Under the pieces are notes generated by a model. That model saw only the letters and a list, made by a program, of their open reading frames with translations, did not search any database and was not told where the DNA came from. 64,000 bases of DNA from Cyanobacteria bacterium OH_PDB_230 (GTDB taxonomy: Bacteria > Cyanobacteriota > Vampirovibrionia > Gastranaerophilales > Gastranaerophilaceae): positions 62,001 to 126,000 of the forward strand of contig JAEZSO010000003.1 of the NCBI GenBank assembly GCA_023421795.1, written 5' to 3'. Both the position numbers and the translations under genes were made by a program. Of this stretch, positions 18,177 to 26,499 are shown in pieces; position 1 is the stretch's first letter; every line of letters begins with the position of its first letter.

Positions 18177-19142
18177 TTGGATAAGTTTAATTATATTTTT
18201 ATGTTTCAAAAATTTTTAAATATTTTCAAAAAAAAAGAAATTTATGATGAAGAGTTCTTCAGAAATTTACCTGTTAAAGATTATCCCAAATATATAAAGG
18301 AAATTTATAAAGAAAGAACCGGCAAGAATCTGAATCTGGAGAATCCCAGAACGATAGCAGAAAAAATTCAATGGCTGAAACTATATGATAACTTGCCTAT
18401 AAAAACGGTTCTAACAGATAAGCTTCTTGTAAAAGACTGGGTCGCAAAACAAACCGATAAACTCTTGATACCAAAAGTATATGGAGTTTGGGATTCATTT
18501 GATGAAATCGACTTTAAGTCTTTACCCAACCGTTTTATGCTGAAAACTAACCACGGATGCCAGATGAATATGGCTATTCACGATAACAGCTCATATAACG
18601 AGCAAGCAGCTGCATTGGCAAAAGCAACATTTGATAAATGGATGAAGACAAATTTTGCTTACAGTTATGGATTTGAGCTTCAATATAAAAACATAGTACC
18701 GAAAATTTTTGCAGAAGAGCTTCAGGAAGTAGAAAGTGAAAAAAACAGGCCATATCCGGAATACAAAATAATGTGCTTTAACGGAAAAGCAAAATTTATC
18801 GAACAGCTGATTTTTATATCTATAAGAGAGTTTAAGAGATCAACTCACAGTATAAACTGGGAAGTTGAAGAATTCAGCCATAACGACTTGCCGGTTTACG
18901 AAAAAGAACTCCCAAGGCCTAAAAACCTTGAATTGATGGTTGAAATAGCAGAAAAACTCGCTAAAGATTTTAAGTTCGTAAGAGTCGATATTCGGGAAGT
19001 AAACGGCGAACTTTACTTTGGGGAATTAACTTTCACTCCTTGCAGCGGGCATATGACTTATTTCCCCGACAAATACAATTTGATAATCGGGGATATGCTA
19101 GATTTGGATATTAAAAATAATCCCAAAATTATCCATTGTTAA
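18177..19142 (+). CDS. TupA-like ATP-grasp protein
   Basis: A 321-residue protein matching the TupA-like ATP-grasp family: 'EKIQWLKLYDNLP', 'IPKVYGVWDSFDEIDF' and 'FMLKTNHGC' at the N-terminal side, then 'AEELQEVE' and 'FVRVDIREVNGELYFGELTFTPCSG', where the acidic residues would bind ATP-Mg. The family is named for teichuronopeptide synthesis and is often found in polysaccharide gene sets, where it is thought to join an amino acid to a sugar polymer. The start is uncertain: TTG at 18177 or ATG at 18201, neither with a clear ribosome site. It is divergent from the 56-residue peptide genes. Confidence 0.75.
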   Translation: MDKFNYIFMFQKFLNIFKKKEIYDEEFFRNLPVKDYPKYIKEIYKERTGKNLNLENPRTIAEKIQWLKLYDNLPIKTVLTDKLLVKDWVAKQTDKLLIPKVYGVWDSFDEIDFKSLPNRFMLKTNHGCQMNMAIHDNSSYNEQAAALAKATFDKWMKTNFAYSYGFELQYKNIVPKIFAEELQEVESEKNRPYPEYKIMCFNGKAKFIEQLIFISIREFKRSTHSINWEVEEFSHNDLPVYEKELPRPKNLELMVEIAEKLAKDFKFVRVDIREVNGELYFGELTFTPCSGHMTYFPDKYNLIIGDMLDLDIKNNPKIIHC

Positions 19143-20073
19143 AAGGGTCTATCCCAAATTGTTCCAGCTTCAGACCGACAAGTCTGCTTATGTTTTGAGA
19201 TATACCTGTAGGCTCAAAAATATACCTGCTTAACGTATCTAAGAAGATATATGCGCCACTGTTTCTGCCTTTTAATTTAAAATTAGTAAACCCTAATTTT
19301 ACTAATCTGTCTATATCTTCCCTGCTGAGTACATTTGTATTAAATACAGATTGAACATTTCTCATTTCTTTGTTGCAAAAATCAAAGTCAAAGTCTGTTC
19401 TTATGCCTTTTTCCTGATCTGAAGCCAAGTCATAATGTTTGCGAGACAATACGCATTTGCTTAGACAAGTCAGGTTTGCTAATATTTCTATTTTGTTTTT
19501 ATATTTTAGTTTTTTTAGATATCTGTTGTCAAAGCAAAAATCGGGTCTTATTACAACTTTATCGTATCTTTTGCATAGTTCATTGTAATAATCCGGAGTC
19601 TCGTTATAATCATCAATTTCATATACCGGCCTTAATATTGAGGAAATAAGTTTGATGTTGGGATATTTATCTCTTATATAGTCGGTTAACAGATCAGAAG
19701 TTACAATTGCATAGTTCTGATAGCTTGAATTGCTAGCCATTTTTAAAAGGGCGTTTCCTGTTTTGTCTTCCAGTTCTTCTTTTGTTATTCTTGCAGCGCT
19801 GAATGTAAAGCAGCAAGATATATTTCTGTTGTTAAAATCGTTGATTATTTGTTCAGCTTTTTTTTCGTCTAATTCTTTGATTTTAGAAGCCCTTCCGCCT
19901 CCCCAAGAACACATTATTGATCCATATACCGATTGGATAGGCTTTCTTATGCCCAATTCTTCACAGACATCGTTCAGTATTAAGGCAGCTTCGTCATTGT
20001 TAAATAATGCCGGGACTTTCCATTGAACTTTCTCTCTGTTTTTTGGATAGATTAAATATTTTCTATTATTCAT
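19129..20073 (-). CDS. U32-peptidase-like protein, copy A
   Basis: A 314-residue protein and paralogue of the next gene. Shared segments include 'YAIVTSDLL(T/A)DYI', 'KYPNIKLISS', 'KVVIRP(D/E)F' and 'GF(T/K)NFKL(K/R)GR', a layout resembling the TIM-barrel U32 family (UbiU/UbiV/TrhP group). That group uses four Cys to hold a [4Fe-4S] cluster. Here I see C-x3-C ('CLSKC') and 'DFC', but the fourth Cys of copy B is Gln, so this copy may lack the cluster. The stop overlaps the end of the TupA-like gene by 14 bases. The family call is by pattern only. Confidence 0.5.
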   Translation of the reverse strand: MNNRKYLIYPKNREKVQWKVPALFNNDEAALILNDVCEELGIRKPIQSVYGSIMCSWGGGRASKIKELDEKKAEQIINDFNNRNISCCFTFSAARITKEELEDKTGNALLKMASNSSYQNYAIVTSDLLTDYIRDKYPNIKLISSILRPVYEIDDYNETPDYYNELCKRYDKVVIRPDFCFDNRYLKKLKYKNKIEILANLTCLSKCVLSRKHYDLASDQEKGIRTDFDFDFCNKEMRNVQSVFNTNVLSREDIDRLVKLGFTNFKLKGRNSGAYIFLDTLSRYIFEPTGISQNISRLVGLKLEQFGIDPFNNG

Positions 20074-20079
20074 AGTTTG

Positions 20080-21036
20080 TTATAACTCCTTTGCTGTTGA
20101 TGCAAAATGGGGGGCGCCATCGCCATGTAGAATCAGCTTGATCCTGTTTTTTATATTTTGATAAACCCCGGTAGGTTCAAATATATAGAGTCCTATTAAT
20201 TCGATTACTTGTTCTTTGGTAAATTTTCGTCCTCTGAGTTTGAAATTTTTAAATCCCAGTTTCATAATCCTGTTTATGTCGTCATTAGAAAGCAAATTAG
20301 TGTTAAATACAGATTCACATTTTCTTTTTGCTACGTGACAAAAATCTTCACTTCTATCTTTTAGCCCGAGTTCAACTTGTGTGTGAAAATCGTAGTGTTT
20401 TCTGACGAGAGGGCAGTTTAATATGCAGTCTTGATTTACCAATATTTCAATTTTATTTTTATGTTTTAGTTTCTTTAAAAAGTTATTATCAAATGCAAAT
20501 TCCGGTCTTATGACCACTCTATCGAACTTTTCGCATAATTTGTTGTAGTAATCCGGAGTATCTTTGCAATTATCGATTTCATACATCGGTTTTAATACAG
20601 AGGATATTAATTTTATGTTTGGGTATTTGCTTTTTATATAATCAGCAAGTAAGTCTGAAGATACTATTGCATAATTGACGTGAGAGCTTTGGTTTGCTAT
20701 ATCAAGAAGCAGGTTTGCTGTTTTATCGTCGAAATCAGCCTCCGTTACTCTGTAATTGCTGAAGGTAAAACTGCAAGAAACCTTGTTTCCATTGTGTTTG
20801 TGGATGATAGATTCTGCTGTTTCTCTGTCTATATCCAGCCAGCCAGAGGGTCTTCCTCCGCCCCATCTTGATTTTACGCATCCATAGACTGATTCAATGT
20901 TATGTTTTATGCCAAGTTCATTTAAAATTTCCAAAAGCAAAAAAACAATATCATCGTAGTGGAAGAGAGCAGGCACTTTCCAGTTTACATTTTCTCTATT
21001 TTTATAATAAACAGGAAGAGGCGTTCTTTTAATCAT
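20080..21036 (-). CDS. U32-peptidase-like protein, copy B
   Basis: A 318-residue paralogue of the preceding entry. Both begin with a 'KNRE(K/N)VxWKVPALF' phrase and a 'WGGGR' loop. Copy B has four Cys in 'NQDCILNCPL', 'EDFC' and 'KRKCESVFN', the arrangement expected for a U32-type [4Fe-4S] site. It ends 6 bases before copy A starts, so the two form an operon and may pair like UbiU-UbiV. The substrate is unknown. Confidence 0.5.
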   Translation of the reverse strand: MIKRTPLPVYYKNRENVNWKVPALFHYDDIVFLLLEILNELGIKHNIESVYGCVKSRWGGGRPSGWLDIDRETAESIIHKHNGNKVSCSFTFSNYRVTEADFDDKTANLLLDIANQSSHVNYAIVSSDLLADYIKSKYPNIKLISSVLKPMYEIDNCKDTPDYYNKLCEKFDRVVIRPEFAFDNNFLKKLKHKNKIEILVNQDCILNCPLVRKHYDFHTQVELGLKDRSEDFCHVAKRKCESVFNTNLLSNDDINRIMKLGFKNFKLRGRKFTKEQVIELIGLYIFEPTGVYQNIKNRIKLILHGDGAPHFASTAKEL

Positions 21037-21162
21037 ACATTGATTCTCACAAAATTAGTAAACTGATATATAGTTAAATATTAGCATAAAACTCGAATCT
21101 ATCCAAAAAAAGATATCTTCATTTAAACTTATAATAACGATGATTGATTACCTCTCAAAAGT

Positions 21163-22476
21163 ATGAGAAGATTGTTCTGTAGTGAAAGTTTTGGTAATAA
21201 TATGTTGAAAAATCTGTTTGAAAAAATTTTTAAACCATCTGAGAAAAAGAGGCTGAATGTATTGTTATGGGGAAGTACTGCAAGAGACCACGCCATTGCT
21301 TGGAAACTTTCTCAATCTGAAATGTTAAATAAACTTTATCTCGTCGGTCCGAATGATGGTTATAAAAACCTTGGAGAATCAGTTAATGCAGACGGCTATG
21401 AGCTTTTAAAAATGGCTAGAGAAAAGCAGATAGATTTGATTGTTGTAGGAACTGAAGGTGCTCAAATAAAAGGAATCGCTGATGCTTTCAAAAAAATAGG
21501 AATTAAATGCATCGGGGTAACAAAAGCCTGGGCGCAGCTAGAAGCTTCAAAAAGTTTTGGCAAAGATTTTATGACGAGAAATTCCATACTAACTCCCAAC
21601 TATAAACTGACGTATAGCTTCGCAGAATTTGAAAATGCTATTTCTAAGTGTTCTTTTCCTGTTGTTATAAAATCCGATTTTATAATATCAAATTCAGGAG
21701 AAGGGGTGCTAATCGCAAACAGTATTGAAGAAGCAATGCAAGCAGCAGAAAAGTTTTTTTCTAAACACCCAGTAGACATAAAAAATAGGGTCATTATAGA
21801 AGAATATATAAAAGGTGATGAGTTATCTTTAATATCATTCTGGGACGGAAAAACACTTGTGCCTTTGCTGCCGACAAAAGATTACAAAAAGCTTCTTGAC
21901 TGGGACAAAGGCCCTAATACGGCAGGCCTTGGCGCTTATTGCCCTGTCAAAATTACAGAAAAAAAACAGAAACTGATTTCTCAGTATTTAAAAAAATTAA
22001 AAAAAGCATTGAAAAAAGAAGGTGCAGACTTCACCGGGATAATATATTCAGGCGCTATGTTTGATGAAAAGGATATGTATATCCTTGAATTCAATATAAG
22101 GCTTGGTGATCCCGAAGGACAGGTCTTGTTGAAGCATATGGATTCTGATCTTCTCGAGATATTCTATCTTATGTCAAAAAAACAACTCTCCAAGGTCAAG
22201 ATAAAATGGAAAGAAGGAATATCCGCTTGTGTCGTGATTGCAGGAGGCGGCTACCCGAATTTGCAAAGCTCCGGATCTAAAATAACACTGCCAAAAGACG
22301 AGACTATTGATGTATTTTATTGCGGTGTAAAAGAAGAAGATAACGGCTTGGTCTCAAATGGCGGAAGAATAATGTCTGTTTGTAAGACAAGCATCAATCC
22401 TTACAATGACATATATAATTTCGTGGAAAAAATTGAGATGGATGATAAATATTACAGGAAAGATATAGGGAAATAA
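21163..22476 (+). CDS. PurD-like ATP-grasp ligase (GAR synthetase family)
   Basis: A 437-residue protein that follows the full course of phosphoribosylamine-glycine ligase: 'GSTARDHAIAWKLSQS' (PurD: GSGGREHA), 'LYLVGPNDG', 'GVTKAWAQLEASKSFGKDFM', 'EEYIKGDELSLISFWDGKTLVPL', 'KGPNTAGLGAYCPV' and 'EFNIRLGDPE(G)Q'. Two loops are altered: the glycine loop reads 'KSDFIISNSGEGV' where PurD has 'KADGLAAGKGV', and the first loop has lost its GG. It is either a diverged PurD or a paralogue joining other substrates. No other purine genes are nearby. A 30-residue extra N-terminus is present; ATG 21202 is an alternative start. Confidence 0.75.
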   Translation: MRRLFCSESFGNNMLKNLFEKIFKPSEKKRLNVLLWGSTARDHAIAWKLSQSEMLNKLYLVGPNDGYKNLGESVNADGYELLKMAREKQIDLIVVGTEGAQIKGIADAFKKIGIKCIGVTKAWAQLEASKSFGKDFMTRNSILTPNYKLTYSFAEFENAISKCSFPVVIKSDFIISNSGEGVLIANSIEEAMQAAEKFFSKHPVDIKNRVIIEEYIKGDELSLISFWDGKTLVPLLPTKDYKKLLDWDKGPNTAGLGAYCPVKITEKKQKLISQYLKKLKKALKKEGADFTGIIYSGAMFDEKDMYILEFNIRLGDPEGQVLLKHMDSDLLEIFYLMSKKQLSKVKIKWKEGISACVVIAGGGYPNLQSSGSKITLPKDETIDVFYCGVKEEDNGLVSNGGRIMSVCKTSINPYNDIYNFVEKIEMDDKYYRKDIGK

Positions 22477-22479
22477 TTT

Positions 22480-22926
22480 CTACACATATCTCGGTAAATC
22501 TTTTATTTCTTCATAGTATTGCGAAACACCAACTTCCTTCATTCTCTGGTTGGATTTAACCCATCTCTGTTTCAGGTTGTCATCGAATCCTGAATTGTCA
22601 CACGGGAACTTATTACATTCAAAACAAAAGTCCACGTTTTTTTCTTTAAAGCAACTGGTCACATTGCAGGCTTTGTTTATGCAACCGCCTTTTCTGCATC
22701 CGTCACATCCACCTTGAGAAAAAACATCTAACATTTCTTTGAAAGCTGGATAATTTTCATAAACAGGATTGAAGCTCTCGAACCTTTTTGCGAAACTTTC
22801 AAAATTTCCCAAATGTTCTTTTAGTTCGGAACTGCATTTTTTTATTTCACCGTCATTGTATGCCAGACATTTTTTACAATTAAGCCCGCAAGGAGCTAAG
22901 ATATTAAGCAGATCCACATAATTCAT
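22480..22926 (-). CDS. DUF3795-like cysteine-rich protein
   Basis: A 148-residue protein with many Cys: 'APCGLNCKKCLAY', 'GGCDGCRKGGC', 'CNVTSCFKEK' and 'DFCFECNKFPC'. This fits the DUF3795 family of small cytoplasmic proteins thought to bind zinc or a cluster. It converges on the PurD-like gene with only 3 bases between the stops. Confidence 0.75.
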   Translation of the reverse strand: MNYVDLLNILAPCGLNCKKCLAYNDGEIKKCSSELKEHLGNFESFAKRFESFNPVYENYPAFKEMLDVFSQGGCDGCRKGGCINKACNVTSCFKEKNVDFCFECNKFPCDNSGFDDNLKQRWVKSNQRMKEVGVSQYYEEIKDLPRYV

Positions 22927-23027
22927 AATAAGTCCTGTTCCCTTTTCTAATAGGTATTTTTACCATGTATAAAATAATATATTTACTCTTAAATGTAAAA
23001 TATTTTTCAAATAATTTTAAAAAAGAC

Positions 23028-23065
23028 TTGCAAAATAATTTTATAATTGGTATACTGGTACCAGT
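23028..23065 (+). promoter_or_regulatory. Rrf2-gene promoter with a perfect palindromic operator
   Basis: TTGCAA (23028-23033) and TATACT (23051-23056) are spaced 17 bases apart. The perfect palindrome ACTGGTACCAGT (23054-23065) overlaps the -10 and the likely transcription start. This placement suits autorepression by the Rrf2 protein encoded immediately downstream. Confidence 0.65.
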
Positions 23066-23087
23066 TAGATAATTTAAGTAAGGAATT

Positions 23088-23489
23088 ATGGCAAGCGTAT
23101 TAAAAATATCAGATGCAGCAACATTGGCATTACACGCCTTGGCTATAATGGCTAAGAAAGAAGATGAATTGACATCCGTAAAAGAAATCGCGGATGATTT
23201 GGATGTTTCTTATAACCATTTGTCAAAAGTTTTGCAAAGGCTGGTAAAAGCAGGTCTTGTAAAATCCATCAAAGGCTGTGGCGGAGGGTTTAAACTTGCT
23301 AAAAAGGCACAGGATATAGCTTTTTTAGAAGTATATGAAGCTATAGACGGCAAATTTACCCCATCCAATTGCCTTTTGAACAAAGAAAAATGTTTGCATA
23401 CTTGTATTATGGGCGGTTTCATCAGCTCAATGAACAAGCAAGTGGAAGATTTTTTAAGGCAAAGAAACATAACAGAATTTCTACAATAA
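23088..23489 (+). CDS. Rrf2-family transcriptional regulator
   Basis: A 133-residue winged-helix protein: 'DAATLALHALAIMAKKEDELTS' opens the fold, 'VKEIADDLDVSYNHLSKVLQRLVKAGLVKSIKG' is the helix-turn-helix, and 'GGGFKLAK' the wing. Three Cys near the C-terminus ('NCLLNKEKCLHTC') are placed as in Fe-S-binding Rrf2 sensors (IscR/NsrR-type). Its target is likely the 4Fe-4S protein and cupin that follow, plus its own promoter. AGGA precedes the ATG. Confidence 0.88.
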   Translation: MASVLKISDAATLALHALAIMAKKEDELTSVKEIADDLDVSYNHLSKVLQRLVKAGLVKSIKGCGGGFKLAKKAQDIAFLEVYEAIDGKFTPSNCLLNKEKCLHTCIMGGFISSMNKQVEDFLRQRNITEFLQ

Positions 23490-23516
23490 AAAAAATTAAC
23501 AATAAATAAGTATAAC

Positions 23517-23534
23517 GATACCTATATACCAGTT
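23517..23534 (+). promoter_or_regulatory. Possible second Rrf2 site (half-palindrome)
   Basis: The sequence GATACCTATATACCAGTT shares TACCAGTT with the palindrome before the Rrf2 gene and lies immediately before the ribosome site of the ferredoxin-like gene. Only one half matches well. Confidence 0.3.
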
Positions 23535-23545
23535 TGGGAGTAACT

Positions 23546-24364
23546 ATGAAAAGAAAAATTATTAAAATTAACGAAGACTTATGTAACGGCTGCGGCGTTT
23601 GTATTCCGGATTGTCCCGAGGGTGCATTGCAGGTAATCGACGGCAAAGCAAGATTGATAAGCGACTTGTTCTGTGATGGGCTTGGAGCCTGCATTAAAGC
23701 TTGTCCTCAAGGTGCAATGGAAACAGAAGTAAGAGAAGCTGAACCATATGATGAGTATAAAGTAATGGAAAATGTTGCAAGGGCAGGCGCCAATGTTATA
23801 AAGGCACACCTTCAGCATTTAAATGAGCACGGCGAAAACAAATTTTTGGGCCAAGCTATAGACTATTTAAGAAAAAACGGCATTGAAGTTCCCGATTATA
23901 AACAAAGAGAAATACCCTGCGGATGCCCCGGCATGATGCAAAAAGAGCTTAAAAAAGAAAGACCGGCTTCAAGTTCTCAGGCTGCCTCTAACTTACAATC
24001 AGAATTAAATAATTGGCCGATACAGCTTAAATTAATGAACCCTAATGCAGCTTATTTAAAAAATGCGGATTTGGTAATTGCGGCTGATTGCAGTGCGTTT
24101 TCTTACGCAAACTTCCACCAGAAGTTCTTGAAAGACAAAATCTTGATGTTGTTCTGTCCAAAATTAGACAGCGATCTCGATTCTTATGTGGAAAAACTTT
24201 CTAATATATTTGAAAACCAGGATATAAAATCGATAACGATAGTCCATATGGAAGTCCCTTGCTGTGGAGGGGTTGAGATGGTTGTTAGAGAAGCCCTCGA
24301 GAAAGCAAACAAAACAATAATTATAAAAGATTATACAATATCACTCAATGGCGAAATTATATAG
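23546..24364 (+). CDS. 2x[4Fe-4S] ferredoxin-domain protein
   Basis: A 272-residue protein. The N-terminus has two cluster motifs, 'CNGCGVCIPDCP' and 'CDGLGACIKACP'; the second has lost its second Cys-x2 step (CDGLGAC), so that cluster has one irregular ligand spacing. A third Cys group, 'IPCGCPG', and 'EVPCCGGVE' near the end add further possible ligands. Relatives with this layout often sit beside Rrf2 regulators or hcp in anaerobes and are linked to nitric-oxide or oxygen stress; that is from general knowledge. ATG 23546 has GGAG 5 bases before it, so it is preferred to a TTG 12 bases upstream. Confidence 0.82.
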   Translation: MKRKIIKINEDLCNGCGVCIPDCPEGALQVIDGKARLISDLFCDGLGACIKACPQGAMETEVREAEPYDEYKVMENVARAGANVIKAHLQHLNEHGENKFLGQAIDYLRKNGIEVPDYKQREIPCGCPGMMQKELKKERPASSSQAASNLQSELNNWPIQLKLMNPNAAYLKNADLVIAADCSAFSYANFHQKFLKDKILMLFCPKLDSDLDSYVEKLSNIFENQDIKSITIVHMEVPCCGGVEMVVREALEKANKTIIIKDYTISLNGEII

Positions 24365-24376
24365 ATAGGAGGCAAA

Positions 24377-24706
24377 ATGAGTGCAATATATAAACCAGAG
24401 CATGTAAAAAACGTAATAGATCTTAAATCTGACATTGGTTATCAGGAAAACTCCATTGTAAGCAAGGTTTACATAACAAGAGAAAATACTTCAATTACTC
24501 TTTTCGCATTTGGCGAAGGTCAGAAGATAGACGCGCATTCTGCTCCTGTGGATGCTTATGTGCAGGTATTAGAAGGTGAAGCTAAAATCACTATTTCAGG
24601 TGAAGACTTTATCGTAAAAGAAGGCAGCTTTATTATAATGCCGGCAGGTGAACCGCACGCGCTTTTGGCTTTGACAAAATTTAAAATGCTACTTTTCAAA
24701 ATATAA
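24377..24706 (+). CDS. Cupin domain protein
   Basis: A 109-residue single cupin. Motif 1 is around 'EGQKIDAHSAPVDAYVQVLEGEA' and motif 2 'AGEPHALLAL', with His residues placed to bind a metal. GGAGG lies 4 bases before the ATG, 12 bases after the ferredoxin-like gene, so this is the last gene of the Rrf2 operon. A strong terminator follows. Confidence 0.88.
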   Translation: MSAIYKPEHVKNVIDLKSDIGYQENSIVSKVYITRENTSITLFAFGEGQKIDAHSAPVDAYVQVLEGEAKITISGEDFIVKEGSFIIMPAGEPHALLALTKFKMLLFKI

Positions 24707-24749
24707 ATTTAAGTCTACCCAATTTAATAACAACGCTAATGTATACTGT

Positions 24750-24785
24750 AGAGAATCTGTTTCCCTTATAAGATTCTCTTTTTTA
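24750..24785 (+). terminator. Rho-independent terminator after the cupin gene
   Basis: A 9-base-pair perfect stem, AGAGAATCT/AGATTCTCT (24750-24758 and 24771-24779), is followed by a T-run. Confidence 0.85.
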
Positions 24786-25101
24786 TTTGAAAAGAACTGA
24801 TTGCTCTCAACTATTAGAGCTAGTTGATTTTGCTAGGTTTAAACGGAGCTAATGTTAGTTTTGATTTGGTTTTGAGTTTTATAAACCTCATTGTTCTTCC
24901 AGCAGTTTTTCTTCAACAATATAAGTTGCTAAAATGTAACAATTTTCATAATATTTGCCTATTTTTGTGAAATGTAGTACTAATGATTTATGCTTGAAGA
25001 ATTCATGTGCAATTTGGGGTTAAGCTTAATTGTGACAATTTGAATCTGTGCTTTAAATAGACTGAACTACAAATAAAATTTGTGTTAATGGTGAGGTCTA
25101 G
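24786..25101. other. Long leader before the secretion operon
   Basis: About 315 bases without a gene. A weak promoter candidate is TTGTGA (25030-25035), 17 bases, TTAAAT (25053-25058). I see no conserved riboswitch or RNA in it. GAGG 5 bases before 25102 is the ribosome site of the first gene. Confidence 0.35.
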
Positions 25102-26499
25102 TTGGGATATAAGACGTTGGGTATCATAAAGATTTATAAAAATATATTTTTACTAATTTGTATAATCGCCTTTTTCAGCGCAAAAGCTATGGCTGAAACT
25201 ATTACCTACAGTAACACTTTAAATCAGGCGATTAACAACTCTTTTGACCTTAAAATATCCAAGCTGGACATCGATATAAGTAAAGCGGAATTAAAAGCAG
25301 CAAAGGCAGATTTATACCCTTTGTTAAATGTTCAGGTAAATACCGAGCACAACAACGACCTTGCGAACTCTGGCACAAGATCATATGCTTATGTCGGAAA
25401 CACAGTTATAACGCCTTATACATTCTATAGAAATATGGCTTATGCCACAATCTCCTACAATTTGTTTGATTTTGGTGCTGTTGGGAAAAAAGTTTTTATC
25501 GCAAAGAAAAATCTAGCACAAAAAGAAGTAGTAAATGATTTGCAGCTGAAAAATCTGAAATTACAAATACTTGATCTTTATACAAAAATACTTCAGTCAA
25601 ATGAAGAAATAAAAACCAAAACAGAAATATTAAAAGTCTATGAAGAGATTTTTAAAGCAAAGGAAAGACTTTTTAAAGCCGGCACAACCGACAAAATATC
25701 TTTAATGGATGAGGCGATTAATATCGCAAGAACCCAAGATGATATTGAACAATCGCGATTAAAACTGCAAACGTCGCTTGAGGATTTGGCCTTCTTTACA
25801 AAAAAGAAATACGACCATAAAAGTATTGAAGTACTTGATTTTGAAGAGCTTAATATCAAGCCTAATATAATCCCTGTGAGTAATATAACTCCTTTGGAAG
25901 CTAAAATAACAAACATAGATGAAAATATGCTGTTCATCCCTGAAAATACTCCCGAAGCCAAGTATTTCAACTTTGAGCTTGAAAAGAAAAAAGCGGAACT
26001 TGATATGTACAAAAGGCAAAGATACCCTTCTTTCAAATTGTATGCCAGTTATGCTATGTATGGGCAGGATCCCGATAAATACTTCACATCGATAGGTGAC
26101 ATTTCTCAAAGAAGTGTCACTGTAGGTATTTCTGGCTCCTTGGCAATATTCGATGGTTTTAGAAACAAGGCCAGTAGAGAAAAAGCTTCTATCGAGATGG
26201 AAAAAATCCAGCTGCAAAAAGAGAAAAAGCTCAATGAAATGGTGGCAGAATATGAGAAGACTCACGCAACATACGAGTCATATATAAAAGAACTGACTCT
26301 TAAAAGAAGCTTGTTGAGCAAAGTACAAACCAAGTTGGATTCTATAGACAGGATGTGTAAAAACGGTCTTATCGACAGAAATAATATGCTTAAAACAAAA
26401 GCTGATTTGTTAACACAAGAATATGACCTTGAGAAGAATATCATAAACATTTCAGCAAAAATTAAAGAGATACAAATACTTACCGGAAGGGATATTTAA
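25102..26499 (+). CDS. TolC-family outer membrane efflux/secretion protein
   Basis: A 465-residue protein. It has a signal peptide (about 1-31, hydrophobic 'IFLLICIIAFFSAKAMAE') and two TolC repeats. 'LNQAINNSFDLKISKLDIDI' and 'AKADLYPLLNVQVNTEH' are the helix-strand pattern of the first, and 'KRQRYPSFKLYASYAMYG' of the second. It starts at TTG; GAGG at 5 bases and the need for the signal peptide support this. It forms the outer-membrane channel for the type I system made with the next two genes; its TAA overlaps the ATG of the ABC gene. Confidence 0.9.
   Translation: MGYKTLGIIKIYKNIFLLICIIAFFSAKAMAETITYSNTLNQAINNSFDLKISKLDIDISKAELKAAKADLYPLLNVQVNTEHNNDLANSGTRSYAYVGNTVITPYTFYRNMAYATISYNLFDFGAVGKKVFIAKKNLAQKEVVNDLQLKNLKLQILDLYTKILQSNEEIKTKTEILKVYEEIFKAKERLFKAGTTDKISLMDEAINIARTQDDIEQSRLKLQTSLEDLAFFTKKKYDHKSIEVLDFEELNIKPNIIPVSNITPLEAKITNIDENMLFIPENTPEAKYFNFELEKKKAELDMYKRQRYPSFKLYASYAMYGQDPDKYFTSIGDISQRSVTVGISGSLAIFDGFRNKASREKASIEMEKIQLQKEKKLNEMVAEYEKTHATYESYIKELTLKRSLLSKVQTKLDSIDRMCKNGLIDRNNMLKTKADLLTQEYDLEKNIINISAKIKEIQILTGRDI

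Noticed and set aside
17159..19142. Graspetide (microviridin-type) cluster
   Set aside because: The peptides have Thr-Thr and acidic residues, but the nearby ATP-grasp is TupA-like, divergent and not in an operon with them; the evidence is too thin to name the class.
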